From Iris pallida (lineage: Eukaryota > Streptophyta > Magnoliopsida > Asparagales > Iridaceae), in contig JANAVB010010791.1 in the NCBI GenBank assembly GCA_029216955.1, positions 11,174,438-11,238,437 on the forward strand: a stretch of DNA of 64,000 nucleotides, written 5' to 3'. The stretch's first letter is position 1. Every line of letters starts with the position of its first letter. A program made the translations under genes and the position numbers. The notes under the pieces are model-generated. The model was not told the DNA's origin. It made no database searches and saw nothing but the letters and a program-made list of their open reading frames with translations. This document shows positions 10,608 to 20,935 of the stretch, piece after piece.

Positions 10608-11891
10608 ATGGCACCCAAATTTAATCCATCAAAGAGGAAGAAGACGAACCCTAGTGAGGAAGGGTCATCTTCGTATCCATATACGGATTTCCTCTTCTCG
10701 CTGGTCCAAACGAGCGACGGTGCATTCGACGGGTTTTTCTTTCAAACCCTAGACCAAGCCCTACTGTGGTATGGAGACTTCTCCATGAGATCCATATGCA
10801 CAGGCGCTCCAGTCAAATGGACTGTATTTCCTGATCATCGTTATTTATTTGAGGCATTAGGGTTATATCTTTTTGTTAAAATCTGCTTCCCTATTGCAAT
10901 TAATGCCATTAGATTATTTTGTTGCAATCTCATATTAAACAACTTTGATGTGAGCACTCGTATTGGAGGTATTGATATCAATTTCAATGATGACCTCTTA
11001 GCGGAGATCCTTGGTATCCCTAACGAAGGTGAACCGCTAGTTGATATCACTGAATTTGATTTTCTCGAAGGCACGACACTCGCCAGTTTCAAAGCGGAAC
11101 TCTGTGCACTTGATAGAGTACGCTCTGGAAAGTTCAAGGCTAACAACCAGAACTTGTTTAACTATGAATTGTATCGCATCATCTATTCCACTATCCTTCC
11201 AAAATCCGCTTCAAAGGATGATGTGACTTCTCTTGAGCTGTCCGCCATGTACCACATTCTTAAGGGGATTCCATTTTCTGCCCCTAAGACCATGATTCAG
11301 ATGATGGGTCGTTGTCGTGCAAGAGATAGAAATCTCTCTTACGCGATGATTCTCCGACGCATCTTTCAGTGCTTCGATATCGATCTGTCGACTTGTACTC
11401 AGGACCCTGAGCCCAAGTTTCTTTAGTTATTTCGTCGTAGCATGACTGCTTCAGCTCCACCTCCTGCTCCTCCTACTGCACCTCCTCCACCACCTCATCA
11501 GTATGCCATGACATTTGAGGGCATACATCAGCATTTATCTGCTTTGCACGTCTCGATGACGGACATGGCTCACGAGCGTGAGTTTCGCGACGTCACCCGC
11601 TATCAGGCGCTTGCAAACTCCTTAGCTGATCTTCATTTCACCCAGACTGGTCATTCAGCCGGTTCCATCCCTACAGATACAGCTTTCTCAGGTTACCGTT
11701 GTGAGGATGAGGCTGTCCATGCCTACTTCCAGCCCGGTAACGCCTATGATTGGTACCGTCCTGACCGTGCTCCACATCGTGATTATGTTGGTGAGTTCTA
11801 TGCTGGCGCTGGTACCTCTGGAGCTGGTCCTTCAGGACATGCTGGTCGAGCTGCTGATGATGATGATGAGGATGATGATGAGGAGATGTGA
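10608..11891 (+). pseudogene. SIRE-1 extra ORF (putative plant transposon protein)
   Basis: A sense ORF lies between pol and the 3' LTR, the place of the env-like ORF in SIRE elements. I start it at the ATG at 10608 (ACAAATGGC context); an upstream in-frame ATG exists at 10581. It is open to a TAG at 11424-11426 and continues in frame to 11891. Residues about 15-270 resemble the family annotated as putative plant transposon protein. A proline-rich spacer follows (11445-11500), then a histidine/tyrosine-rich tail ending in an acidic DDDDEDDDEEM. No signal peptide or convincing membrane segment is seen, so an envelope role is not supported. SIRE-2 has a diverged homologue at 43726-45017, sharing words such as YEL.RII..TILPK. 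Confidence 0.75.
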
Positions 11892-12402
11892 CTATATGAT
11901 TTTGAGTGATATTTTATTGTATACTTGGAAATGCTCCAACATTATAAGTTATTAACAGTACTTTTTTTATTAGCATTTTTAGTATGCTTTAGTACTCTTT
12001 TCTTTCATGGAGATGCTTATTATGCCTTAGTTTATGGCATTCAGTTTATTTCAGCATTATGTTTCAGTTTCAGTTTATGATAGCACTATTTCTTATATTG
12101 CTTCATTCTTTATAAACTGCCTGTGAAATTACATGCATATGATATTTTTATCTTTTCATACATGCTAGTGATTATTCTCTTTTATATATGTTTTCTCAAT
12201 ATTTGTTACTTATGCATTTGATTGCGGGGGAGCTTTATCTTTTGTAATTATTTTGCTAAGTGACAAAAGGGGAGAAAATTAAAGATCTAACATTTTTTTG
12301 TGAGATAATTACAGGATATGAACAATTTCTACTTTTTGATATTTTTGAACAAGCTTAATGTTATATCATTCATAGTTTGTCAATTATCAAAATGGGGGAG
12401 AT
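11892..12402 (+). other. SIRE-1 3' untranslated region and polypurine tract
   Basis: T-rich noncoding sequence ends in the purine run AATGGGGGAGA (12391-12401) immediately before the 3' LTR. This tract primes plus-strand DNA synthesis. No other gene is seen here. Confidence 0.85.
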
Positions 12403-13481
12403 TGTTGGCCCATTTGGTCATATGGTCAAACCTGATTTTAATAATTGAATAAACTCTGTCTGGATATACAAAGCTAGTCGGGACATCTCGGACTCTTGAA
12501 CATGATCAAGAATAGCTATCCAATGCTTTCAAGACCGAAGATCTGTTTGCCTACTCGAGTCTGTAATTCCTTATGCATTATATTTTTATTTTATTTGAGT
12601 CTAGGAATATATTATACACCGAGTCGTACTGGCAAATAGGCTACCCTCAAATGAGTTCAAAATGTTTTTATTATAATCTCTCAAAAAGGTTTACAGAAAG
12701 GTTTTCAAAAAGGTTTTTAAAAAATCACCAAAAAGCTTTTTCAAAACCCTAACTAAACCCTGACTTAACCCTGACAGAACTCGGACCGAGTTCGGCCGGA
12801 GTTCGGCCAGAGTTCGGTTAGTGGCCGTTGTGATTTTGAATCCTTGGAACTTGGTCCTCCTGCAGTTGCGGATTTGACCGAGATTTGCTCATAGAGTTCT
12901 GCCCGAATTCTGCCCGAATTCTGTCAGAAGTCTGCCTTTGAAAGTCCTATAAATAGAGAAGGATTTCGATCATTTCAACTCACTCATTCACTTTCAATCT
13001 TCTCTCTATCTAAAGCTTTCAATCTTTCAAAGAGTTTTCTAGAGCTTTCAATTTCAGATCCCAAGCCAATTACAATCCTCTAGTCGATTTGCCAGTGCGG
13101 TACGGTCTAGAAGTTTCTGAGAGATTGTAATCAGAAGGCTTGATTGAAGAATACCTCTTCATATTTGAAGTTGGATGAGTTCTTCGTATCAAAGCTCGCG
13201 TTGTAGAAGTTGCAAGGACTTCGTAAGAAAACTTGCAGTTTTTCCAATAGTGGATTCAACTGGTAGCAAGAGTTCTACCGACTGGATTAGTCCTCAACAG
13301 AGGGATACCAGTATACATCGCTGTCTTTGCGTTTGCTCTCTTAACTCTGTCTTTACTTTATTTCACATTGTGATTAATATTCTGTGATTGTGCTGCTAAC
13401 ATTTTTTAATTAGCATTATTCTGCTGCCAACTCTATTCACCCCCCCTCTAGAGTATTACGCTTTACTATTTCGTTCCTACA
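12403..13481 (+). repeat. SIRE-1 3' LTR
   Basis: It matches the 5' LTR from TGTTGGCCC to CCTACA. It is 13 bp longer, chiefly because the GAGTTCGGCC promoter motif near 12780-12822 has one more copy. The TATA box is at 12948-12955. Confidence 0.95.
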
Positions 13482-13486
13482 TATGT

Positions 13487-14737
13487 TATATGAAGAAAGG
13501 CAAAATAGGGCAATACAATAAAGGATAGAGAGAACAGTAGTTGGGAGTAGGCAAGGTCTGTATGCACCAAATTGACTAACTTATGTAAGGCACTTGAAGA
13601 TAACACATAAATGAAGAAATGAACACACACTACATAGGGATTATAATTAACTAGGACTAGTGGCCTAGTAATGGAGGAAACCAAGTACCCTAGAAAACTG
13701 ATAACCTAGAAACTAGTCTATTTTATTCTATTTCACGTATTGACATTGTGATTATACAAACAATAGGTTACTTGGGCTCAGAGTTAGCACCGGACCCTTG
13801 TCATCAGCACAGAACACCAGGCGAGTACAGTTTATTGTCTGTTTTCAATATTGATTTTCACTATTTTTATTGATTGGCCATTGGTTATGTGATTTTACAT
13901 TCAATTATAAATTATTGAGTCAGGAATGAGAAGTACCTAGGATGCGTGATCCGACCGTAGACATTGTTTATTTTCATGCAAGGAGACCTCGTAGACATTA
14001 TTTATTTTCTGCAAGTAGACCTCATAGACAATGTTTAATTTATGCAAGTAGACCTCATAGACGTTGTTTATTTTTCGTGCAAGTAGTCCTCGTAGACCTC
14101 GCAGTGTAGTATTCCAGACTAATCACATATCAAAGGTACTTCTAACTGTTGGAAAGGTATTTTGTTTATTTATTGCTATTTTTTGTCTTTTCTCACATTT
14201 TTTCTGTTTATTTGCAAAACATATAATTGATATCTAACCTCTATTTTATAGTCATTTTCATATATTGGAACTGCATTCAGTGAATTGTACTCGTTCCATT
14301 CTAACTTGATAACCAAACAAATTTTAGGTGATTGCGAAAAGGTCGAGTGCCCTGACCAGTATGGCCCATACATTGGGGATACAGTAGAGACAGATTTTGC
14401 TTATCAGGAGGAGTACGCAGCATCTGATCCCGCTACGTTTGCTTAGTTACCATTTAGTTATTGCTGAGACATTGTACTGGATATTGAGTTAATTTTTGAG
14501 ACATGTAGTTGAGATTTCATTTGACTTTAGTCATCATACATTTCTATTAGAAGAAGGTTTATTTATTTCACCTTCTAGATACTGAGTTATGATTTTGAGT
14601 TATGGATTGCCCCTTGTGGGTAATATTTTACTACGTGGTTGTTCATCATAGTGTTATAGCGTTCTACCGTCGACTCTGCAGCGTAGGCTGGGCGTGCACA
14701 CGGTTCATGCCCATATTACTGGGTGCGGGTCGTGACA
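13487..14737 (+). repeat. 5' LTR of the plus-strand gypsy, distal part
   Basis: This resumes the gypsy LTR after SIRE-1. From about 13760 it is similar to LTR-B (AATAGGTTACTTGG onward) and ends in GGGTGCGGGTCGTGACA at 14737; upstream of that the two LTR types differ. It contains four units of the 35-bp GTAGACATT minisatellite. No genes are seen. Confidence 0.75.
13957..14101 (+). repeat. 35-bp LTR minisatellite, four units
   Basis: Tandem GTAGACATT...AAGTAGACCTC units. There are four here against three in both LTR-B copies. Confidence 0.8.
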
Positions 14738-16314
14738 TGTTTTTATAGTGGCCCATGCAGGTCGACTTTTTGTAAGGACAACAAAACCGTGGTAGTACTT
14801 AAGTTAGTCGTACTACTATGGGCCTGCGACTAGGACTAGGAATAAGAACCTAAGAACCGTCGCCATGAGTTAAAATTTGTGTTATTGACTTCGATACTCA
14901 ACTTCAAGTACCCTTATGCATCCTGTTTGAATCTTTCTATCGTCTAACGATTTTCTTTATTTTCAGCCAATAGATTCGCAAGACAGGAATAACACTGCAC
15001 TGAACACTCCACCGACCGTTGGCAGATTCTTCACCTACGGGACCCCATCGACGTAAGGAGGCCAGCTTACTCAACAGGACGATCCGGCTCAGCCGCAGTA
15101 CTCGAGGTTCCGCAGGGATGACATTCCACCTCCACCGCAGTTCCCTCCGTAGACTCCAGTACCAGCACTTATTCCTCCTCTGGCACCGGCACCAACAGTC
15201 TATCCACCACCTACGATGCATTCAACACCACCATGTATCCAGCACCTATGATGTAGCAGGCACCCTTTATGTACCCGCACCTACCATGCAACCAGCGCCA
15301 GTGATGTACCCAGCACCTGCTCTACCCCCGCCACCGGTACTGGACAACATTATACTCCTGGGAATTTTCCAGCAGGAAGCCAACATCTTTCGTGCTACCT
15401 TGCGAGAGGCTCTACAGCTGAGAGATGCTCCCCAACAGCGTCATGGGACGTCCAAAAACTTCATGGACCTCAGGTCCAGAGAGTTCCATGGGACAGAGGT
15501 AATCATTTACGCTGATGAATGGTTGAAGAATGTGGAATGGTACCTAAAAATGCCCGGCGTCTCAGAAGATCTAAAAGTGGAGTCAGCTAGCGGACAACTT
15601 TACTACATCGTACGGACGTGGTACCAAGGCGAGCCCCAATTTTCTGCTCCAGGCGTAACTTCTGAGGAATTCAAGCGACTGTTCAAGAAAAAATTCTATC
15701 CATACGTCGAACGAGAGGTGTTGGTGAGTCAGTTCAAGCACCTAGAGCAAGGCAACCACACCGTCGATGAGTACACATCAGAGTTTTCTCGTCTCAGCCG
15801 CTTCGTGGAGAACTTGGTCAGCACCCCTGAAGACAAGGTACGACGAATCAGGAAGGGACTATATCACAAGATTTGCTTAGCCATCGCCACCAGCCGAGCC
15901 ACTACATACGAGAAGATTTTGCAGGTCGTCCAAGCAGTAGAAAAAGAACTGAATTACAGACCAAAAAGGAGTTGAAAGACTTTCGGAGGGAGCAACAACC
16001 AATCAGCACCGGTAAAGCACCCCAATTCCAACCAAAGGTCTTTCAGCACCAACATCAGCAACAGTTCCAGCCAGCAGGTAAAACCCCAACATACCAGCAG
16101 AACCGAGTTCCAGCCCGAGCACAGACTCAGTAGCCACAGAGACAGCTACAGCAGGTCCCGTAATGCACTCACTGCGGGAGGAGTGGACACATTTGGGACG
16201 ACTGCAGGAAGAGACTCGGAGCATGCTTATATTGTGGATCTCCATCACATCATCTGAAAGACTGCTTACTGGTCCCTAATCGGACAGGACGCGAGACGGC
16301 ACCGGCAGCGAAAG
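14738..16314 (+). pseudogene. gag: Plus-strand gypsy gag
   Basis: After a leader of about 280 bp, a proline/tyrosine-rich N-terminal region with short repeats around GTACCCAGCACC runs to about 15350. The retrotransposon Gag domain follows (about 15480-15960: EFHGTEV..ADEWLKNVEWYL, then RLFKKKFYPYVERE and FSRLSRFVENLV). The open frame 15019-15975 ends at a stop. In another frame two CCHC knuckles follow (CTHCGRSGHIWDDC and CLYCGSPSHHLKDC, about 16162-16263). Stops and at least one frameshift break it. A solo LTR cuts the sequence at 16314, and the linker to protease resumes at 17540. Confidence 0.8.
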
Positions 16315-17539
16315 TGTTAGGGTTATATACTAAAAGCATCACTTTTGTAGTAACCTTATTTTCTTAAATTTTGAATGAAAATCATATGGGCAAATGTTTG
16401 CATATTGTATTTGTTGCAAGTGTTAATGCAAATGTCTGATATTCTATATTGTAGATAATATGGTGTGTGGTATCACACAGAAGATCATATTATCAGTTTC
16501 CTATGGAGTATATAAATAGTTCACAACCTAGATGGACTTGGATAATCTATTGGAAAGGTTGTAGTGTAATCTGGTATTAGTCTATCTTGACTATAGGTTT
16601 ACACTGGTACACTTTGTGTGTATTGAACAGGACCACTTGAGGTTGTTCTCTTTGTACTGACTACATAAGAGAACAAATACCTCTGTTATTATGGATGCTT
16701 GTGCTCTTAATCCGGATATAATAACGGACATGTATATGCAGTGTGTATTATTTTGACTCATAAAAGAGTAAGATTCATTATGGATCAACAACCTCTATAA
16801 ATTGGGTAAGAACATTGTATGTATGATGGACTGTTGATTATAAATGGAATCCATGTCCCGATATATCGAGTTGATGATGTCCCCTTAAGGAGCTCATAAG
16901 GATTGTCATGTAAACCCTGCAGGTGGATTATATCCTACATGAAAAATAAAGTTGAGCGGTACTACTTAAGGAAAAAAGATGTCGAATCAATATAGTTGTC
17001 AGTAACTTAATTTGATCGACGGACATACGATATCTTAACATGGGGAGCCAAATGAGCATATAATAAAAGGAGCCCACAAACATAATTTGGGATTAGGGAG
17101 GTGGTACAACAATAGCTCATTAGTGGACCGAGTTATTATTAATGGGCCTGGATTGTGTGTTCGGGCTGAACACGAGATATCCAGATCCGTTAGGAGGCCT
17201 AACCCTAATTTCTCCTCATGGTCCCTGTCGTGGCCTACATTTATCCTCTATTCTCTGGCCGCCAGATTACTGATCAGAAATCTGAAACTTTCTCTAAATT
17301 CGTGATTCACATAAGGAGAGAAAGAGAGGGCTGCCAAGGAGAAGAAAAGGTTGGGAGATCGTCGCCCACACGACGTCCAACTCGAGGAAGGAATACGTGC
17401 CGAAGATCTTGGGATCATCCGCTCGAGATTGCCAAGAATTTCTCGTCTTCTTTCCGCCGCAGGTATAATTCATGAATCCTAGGGGTTAGAACACATATTA
17501 GATCTGTTTAACATTCTATCGATCAATACGCACACCAAA
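16315..17539 (+). mobile_element. Probable solo LTR inserted in the gypsy gag-protease linker
   Basis: About 1.2 kb starting TGTTAGGG separates the Gag knuckles from the protease leader. GAAAG flanks both sides (16310-16314 and 17540-17544), consistent with a 5-bp target duplication. The segment has no coding content. The stretch around 17470-17515 (TTCATGAATCCTAGGGGTTAG) has a copia-LTR look. The right end does not show a clean CA, so the exact end and the family are uncertain. Confidence 0.55.
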
Positions 17540-17679
17540 GAAAGGGTCCTGGGAATCCCCAGTTCCATCAGAAAGGACCAGCAGTGCCACAGCCACGAGG
17601 TCCCCCACTACCCACTTAGCAGCTACGGTTCGCTCAGCACCAGCAAAGAGGAGCACCCCAGCAGGGCCAAGCTTTTGCC

Positions 17680-18303
17680 ATGGCCGTTGAAGAGCCAGAG
17701 CCTACCCCAGATGTGATAGCAGATTCTATATTACTAGACTCCTTTTCAGCTATAGCTTTGTTTGATTCAGGTGTGTCCCACAGTTTTATTTATGTAGCTT
17801 TTGTATTTAAGCATAGCATAGTATCGGAACCATTGGGTGGTGTTTGCAAAATTATGACGGGCAGAGGTGCTATCCTAGTCAAGGATATTTGCATGAGGCG
17901 TCGCATCATCATGGGAGGTAGAGGGTTGTACGCCAACTTACTCGTAATGTCACTACCGAGTTTCGACATCGTTCTCTATATGGACTGTTTGAGTAAGAAT
18001 TTTGCCAGTATAGACTGCCACCGAGGATGTGTTGTATTTAATCCTCCAGGAGTGCCTGTATTCGAGTTCACTAGAGGAGCAGTGAAGCAGCAGCACGGGG
18101 TTATTTACGGAGCTATGATCGAGAGGAAGGAGATTCTACATCCTATTATCGCAGAATTCATGGATGTTTTTCCTGAGGACTTGCTGAGATTGCCGCCAGA
18201 TAGAGGCATCGAGTTTGCTATTGATCTAGTGCCCGACACGGAACTGACGGCACAACCGGTGTACAAGATCAACTACAAAGAAGCCGAAGAATTAAAGAAG
18301 TAG
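17680..18303 (+). pseudogene. pol: Plus-strand gypsy protease and RT linker
   Basis: The aspartic protease motif is AIALFDSGVSHSFI (DSG kept). It is followed by the typical MDCLSKNFASIDCHRGCVVF stretch and the linker FMDVFPEDLLRLPPDRGIEFAIDL that precedes Del-type reverse transcriptases. The frame closes at TAG 18301-18303, but the same frame continues as RT, so this is a nonsense change. The ATG at 17680 is internal to the former gag-pol frame, not a real start. Confidence 0.85.
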
Positions 18304-18312
18304 ATCGATAAA

Positions 18313-19701
18313 TTGCTAGATAAAGGGTTAATCCGAGAGAGTTCATCACCATCGGGATCCCCTATCCTTTTTGTGCTGAAGAAGGATTGTACGGTGTGTA
18401 TGTGCTTCGACTATCGAACCTTGAATAACCATAGTATCAAGAACAAGTACCCATTACCGAGGATTGACGATCTCTTCGATCAATTAAGTGGTGCCCGGGT
18501 GTTCTCGAAGGTAGATTTGAGGTCGGGCTACCATCAACTGAAGGTGAGGAAAGAAGATATACCGAAGACTGCCTTCCGGACTAAGTACGGGCAATACGAG
18601 TTTATGGTGATGCCGTTCGGGTTGACTAATGCCCCGATAGTCTTCATGAACTTGATGAACAAGTTATTCCATCCGTACCTTGACAAGTTCGTAGTGGTGT
18701 TTATAGATGACATACTCATTTACTCAAAAATATCGGAAGAACACGAGGAACACCTGAGGATCGTACTAGAGAACCTCAGGAAGGAGAAACTCTATGGAAA
18801 ACTCTTAAAATATGAGTTTTTTTGGGACAAGGTGGAGTTCCATTGGCATGTGGTGACAGGCGACGGTATATCTGTCGATACAAAGAAGGTTACGGCTGTG
18901 GAAGCTTGGACTACTCCGACTACAGTGGCAGAGATACGAAGCTTCTTGGGATTAGCAGGGTATTACCAAAAATTCATGCAAGATTTTGCTCAGATTATAG
19001 AGTCGCTTACTAGGCTCACTCGGAAGGATGTAGAGTTCGTGTGGACTGAGGATTGCCAGGCTGCGTTCGATGAGTTAAAGAAGAGACTGACGACAGCCCC
19101 TATTTTGGCTTTGCCTTCGGGATTGAGATGTTTCACCATTTATAGTGATGCCTCGAGCAAGGGGCTGGGCTGTGTCTTAGAGCAGAATAAGAGAGTGATA
19201 GCCTATGCGTCTCGACAGTTGAGACCGCATGAGAAGAACTACCCCACATACGACCTAGAGTTGGCAGCCGTGATCTTCGCCTTGAAGCTGTGGAGATATT
19301 ATTTGTACGGAGCACAAGTAGAAATTTTTACTGACCACAAAATCTTGAAGAACATCTTCACAAAAAAGGAGTTGAACATGAGGCAGCATAGATGGCTTGA
19401 GCTGATGAGTGATTATGATATTTCTCTACAGTACCATCCGAGAAAAGCTAACGTTGTATTGGATGCTTTGAGCAGGTATCCCGTAGCAATGTGCTTGACT
19501 CAAGATCGTCACTTATTAGCGAACTTAGAGAGTTTGGGAATCGAGATCGTCATTCCAGGATCCGAGATGCGGAAGATGGGCATGCAGATTCAGTCAGGAT
19601 TGATGGACATGATTCGGGAGGTACAGCACCAGGATGAGCAGCTGAAGAACATCATAGCCCAAGCACGGGCCAATTTGCTAGACGATTTCATTATTGTATA
19701 A
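18313..19701 (+). pseudogene. pol: Plus-strand gypsy reverse transcriptase and RNase H
   Basis: This 462-codon open segment holds the fingers and palm ([33 protein letters not shown]), the catalytic FIDD box ([13 protein letters not shown]) and the connection. The Ty3 RNase H follows ([46 protein letters not shown]), with all four acidic positions recognisable. It is flanked by in-frame stops at 18301-18303 and 19699-19701, so it is a fragment of the polyprotein. By family it copies element RNA into DNA in cytoplasmic particles. Confidence 0.92.
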
Positions 19702-20602
19702 GATGGTTCATTGAGGCACAGGACAAGGCTTTGTGTACCTAGTGGAGAGCTTAGAGAAGAAGTTATATAGGAGGCACACCAGTCCCAGTATTCTCTACAT
19801 CTAGGAGCCAAAAAGATGTACAAGGATCTGCGAAACCTCGTGTGGTGGTATGGTATGAAACGAGAAGTGGCCCATTTCGTTTCTAGGTGCCTCGTGTGTC
19901 AGCAGGACAAAGCCGAGAGGCAGAGACCAGGAGGATTGTTGCAGCCGCTACCGATACCCGAGTGGAAGTGGGAACACATCACTATGGATTTTTTCTGGTC
20001 TTCCACGGTCATCGGGCGAGAAGGATGCGATTTGGGTCATCGTCGATAGGTTGACCAAATCGGCCTACTTTTTACCATTTAAAGTGGGGTTATCTACAGA
20101 AAAGTTGGCAGAGCTTTATGTGAAGCAGATCGTCAGACTATACGGTGTTCTGGTGAGTATCATGTCAGACCGTAACAGCAGATTCATATCGCACTTCTGG
20201 AAGTGCCTGCAGGCTAGCTTGGGCACAACACTCAAGTTCAGTACTGCTTATAATCTGCAGACGAATGGACAGTCAGACCAGACCATTCAGACGCTCGAGG
20301 ATATGTTGCGGACGTACGTACTAGACTTTGGCAGCTCATGAGAGGACCACCTTCATCTCGTGGAGTTCTCCTACAACAACAGCTACCAAGCTAGCATCGA
20401 GATGTCCCCATTTGAAGCGTTGTATGGGCGGAGATGTCGTTCCCCGCTATCTTGGGACGACGTGGGCGAGCGAGTACTGTTGGGACCAGAGATGGTAGTA
20501 GATGCTGCGGAGAAAGTCAAGCTGATTAGAGAGCAGCTTCGTGTAGCTCAGGACAGGCAGAAGCATTGGGCCGACAGTCACCGTAGGCTGTTAGAGTTTG
20601 AG
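19702..20602 (+). pseudogene. pol: Plus-strand gypsy integrase, zinc finger and core
   Basis: The HHCC finger (HLGAKKMYKDLRNLVWW, CLVCQQDKAERQ) leads to the core. Catalytic aspartates sit in TMDFFW and MSDRNSRF. The expected glutamate in the GQSE.TIQTLEDML motif reads aspartate (GQSDQTIQTLED). A frameshift lies between 19990 and 20050, just before WVIVDRLTKSAYF. A TGA at 20339-20341 replaces the usual tryptophan before EDHLHLVEFSYNN. The segment ends with HRRLLEFE at a GT splice-donor-like site. Confidence 0.87.
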
Positions 20603-20671
20603 GTATAGAATCTTTTATTATTAACTACATATAAAATTATGAGTTTTTGTGATAACGTGTTATGCATCTAG
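20603..20671 (+). other. Putative intron in the gypsy integrase
   Basis: A 69-bp GT...AG segment splits the conserved LEFE / V-x-[DN]-x-VFLK motif of the integrase C-terminus. It is AT-rich and contains an in-frame TAG right after the donor, so it cannot be read through. The minus-strand gypsy copy has a 71-bp GT...AG segment at exactly the same codon (54269-54339), with a similar start (GTATA) and end (ATCTAG). Confidence 0.75.
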
Positions 20672-20930
20672 GTTGCTAATTTGGTATTTTTGAAAAATTT
20701 TCTAACGAGTGGCACTATTCGTTTGGGTAAAGGCAGTAAACTCAGCCAACGTTTCATCGGGCCATTTGGTATTCTCGAGAAGATCGGAGCAGTAATATAC
20801 TGATTGGCCTTGTCGTCTACACTGGAAGTAGTGCACAACGTATTCCACTTGTCTTAGCTGAGACGATACGTGGCGGACTCCAGTCATGTGTTGGACCATT
20901 CGGAGATCGAGGTGGGACCGAGTCTACACT
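20672..20930 (+). pseudogene. pol: Plus-strand gypsy integrase C-terminus (GPY/F region)
   Basis: Reading resumes after the intron with VANLVFLK, then the GPY/F-like LSQRFIGPFGILEKIGAV, VHNVFHLS and LRRYVADSSHVLDHSEIEVGP, the usual chromovirus tail before the chromodomain. Two in-frame stops are present (20801-20803 and 20852-20854). The sequence ends at the ACTGCCAT junction, so the chromodomain, 3' UTR, polypurine tract and 3' LTR are gone. Confidence 0.82.
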
Positions 20931-20935
20931 GCCAT

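Larger units (their letters stand above)
3920..13481 (+). mobile_element. SIRE-type Ty1/copia retrotransposon (SIRE-1), complete but dead
   Basis: Two LTRs (3920-4985 and 12403-13481) flank a tRNA-Met primer site, gag, pol in copia order (protease, integrase, RT, RNase H), an extra sense ORF and a polypurine tract. The flanks TATAT and TATGT look like a 5-bp target duplication with one change. The large size (9.6 kb), UBN2-type Gag with a coiled-coil tail, AATGGGGGAGA tract and extra downstream ORF fit the SIRE/Maximus lineage. At least five in-frame stops and a frameshift disable it. It interrupts the 5' LTR of the surrounding gypsy. Confidence 0.92.
2093..20935 (+). mobile_element. Tekay/Del-like Ty3/gypsy retrotransposon, 3'-truncated and nested
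   Basis: The order is long 5' LTR, gag, protease, RT, RNase H, integrase and integrase C-terminus. The wording of the RT, integrase and C-terminal tail resembles the Tekay/Del chromovirus lineage. SIRE-1 sits in the 5' LTR and a probable solo LTR sits between gag and protease. The 3' end is lost: coding sequence stops at about 20930 and joins a different LTR at ACTGCCAT (20928-20935). No 3' LTR of its own is visible, and I see no convincing tRNA primer site after 14737. Many stops and frameshifts make it inactive. Confidence 0.8.

Noticed and set aside
10608..11891. An envelope protein function for the SIRE extra ORF
   Set aside because: I see no signal peptide, cleavage site or membrane anchor. 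The match is to plant transposon proteins of unknown function.
14738..14760. A tRNA-Met primer site after the plus-strand gypsy LTR
   Set aside because: The sequence after TGACA (TGTTTTTATAGTGGCCC) does not match the usual site beyond a few bases.
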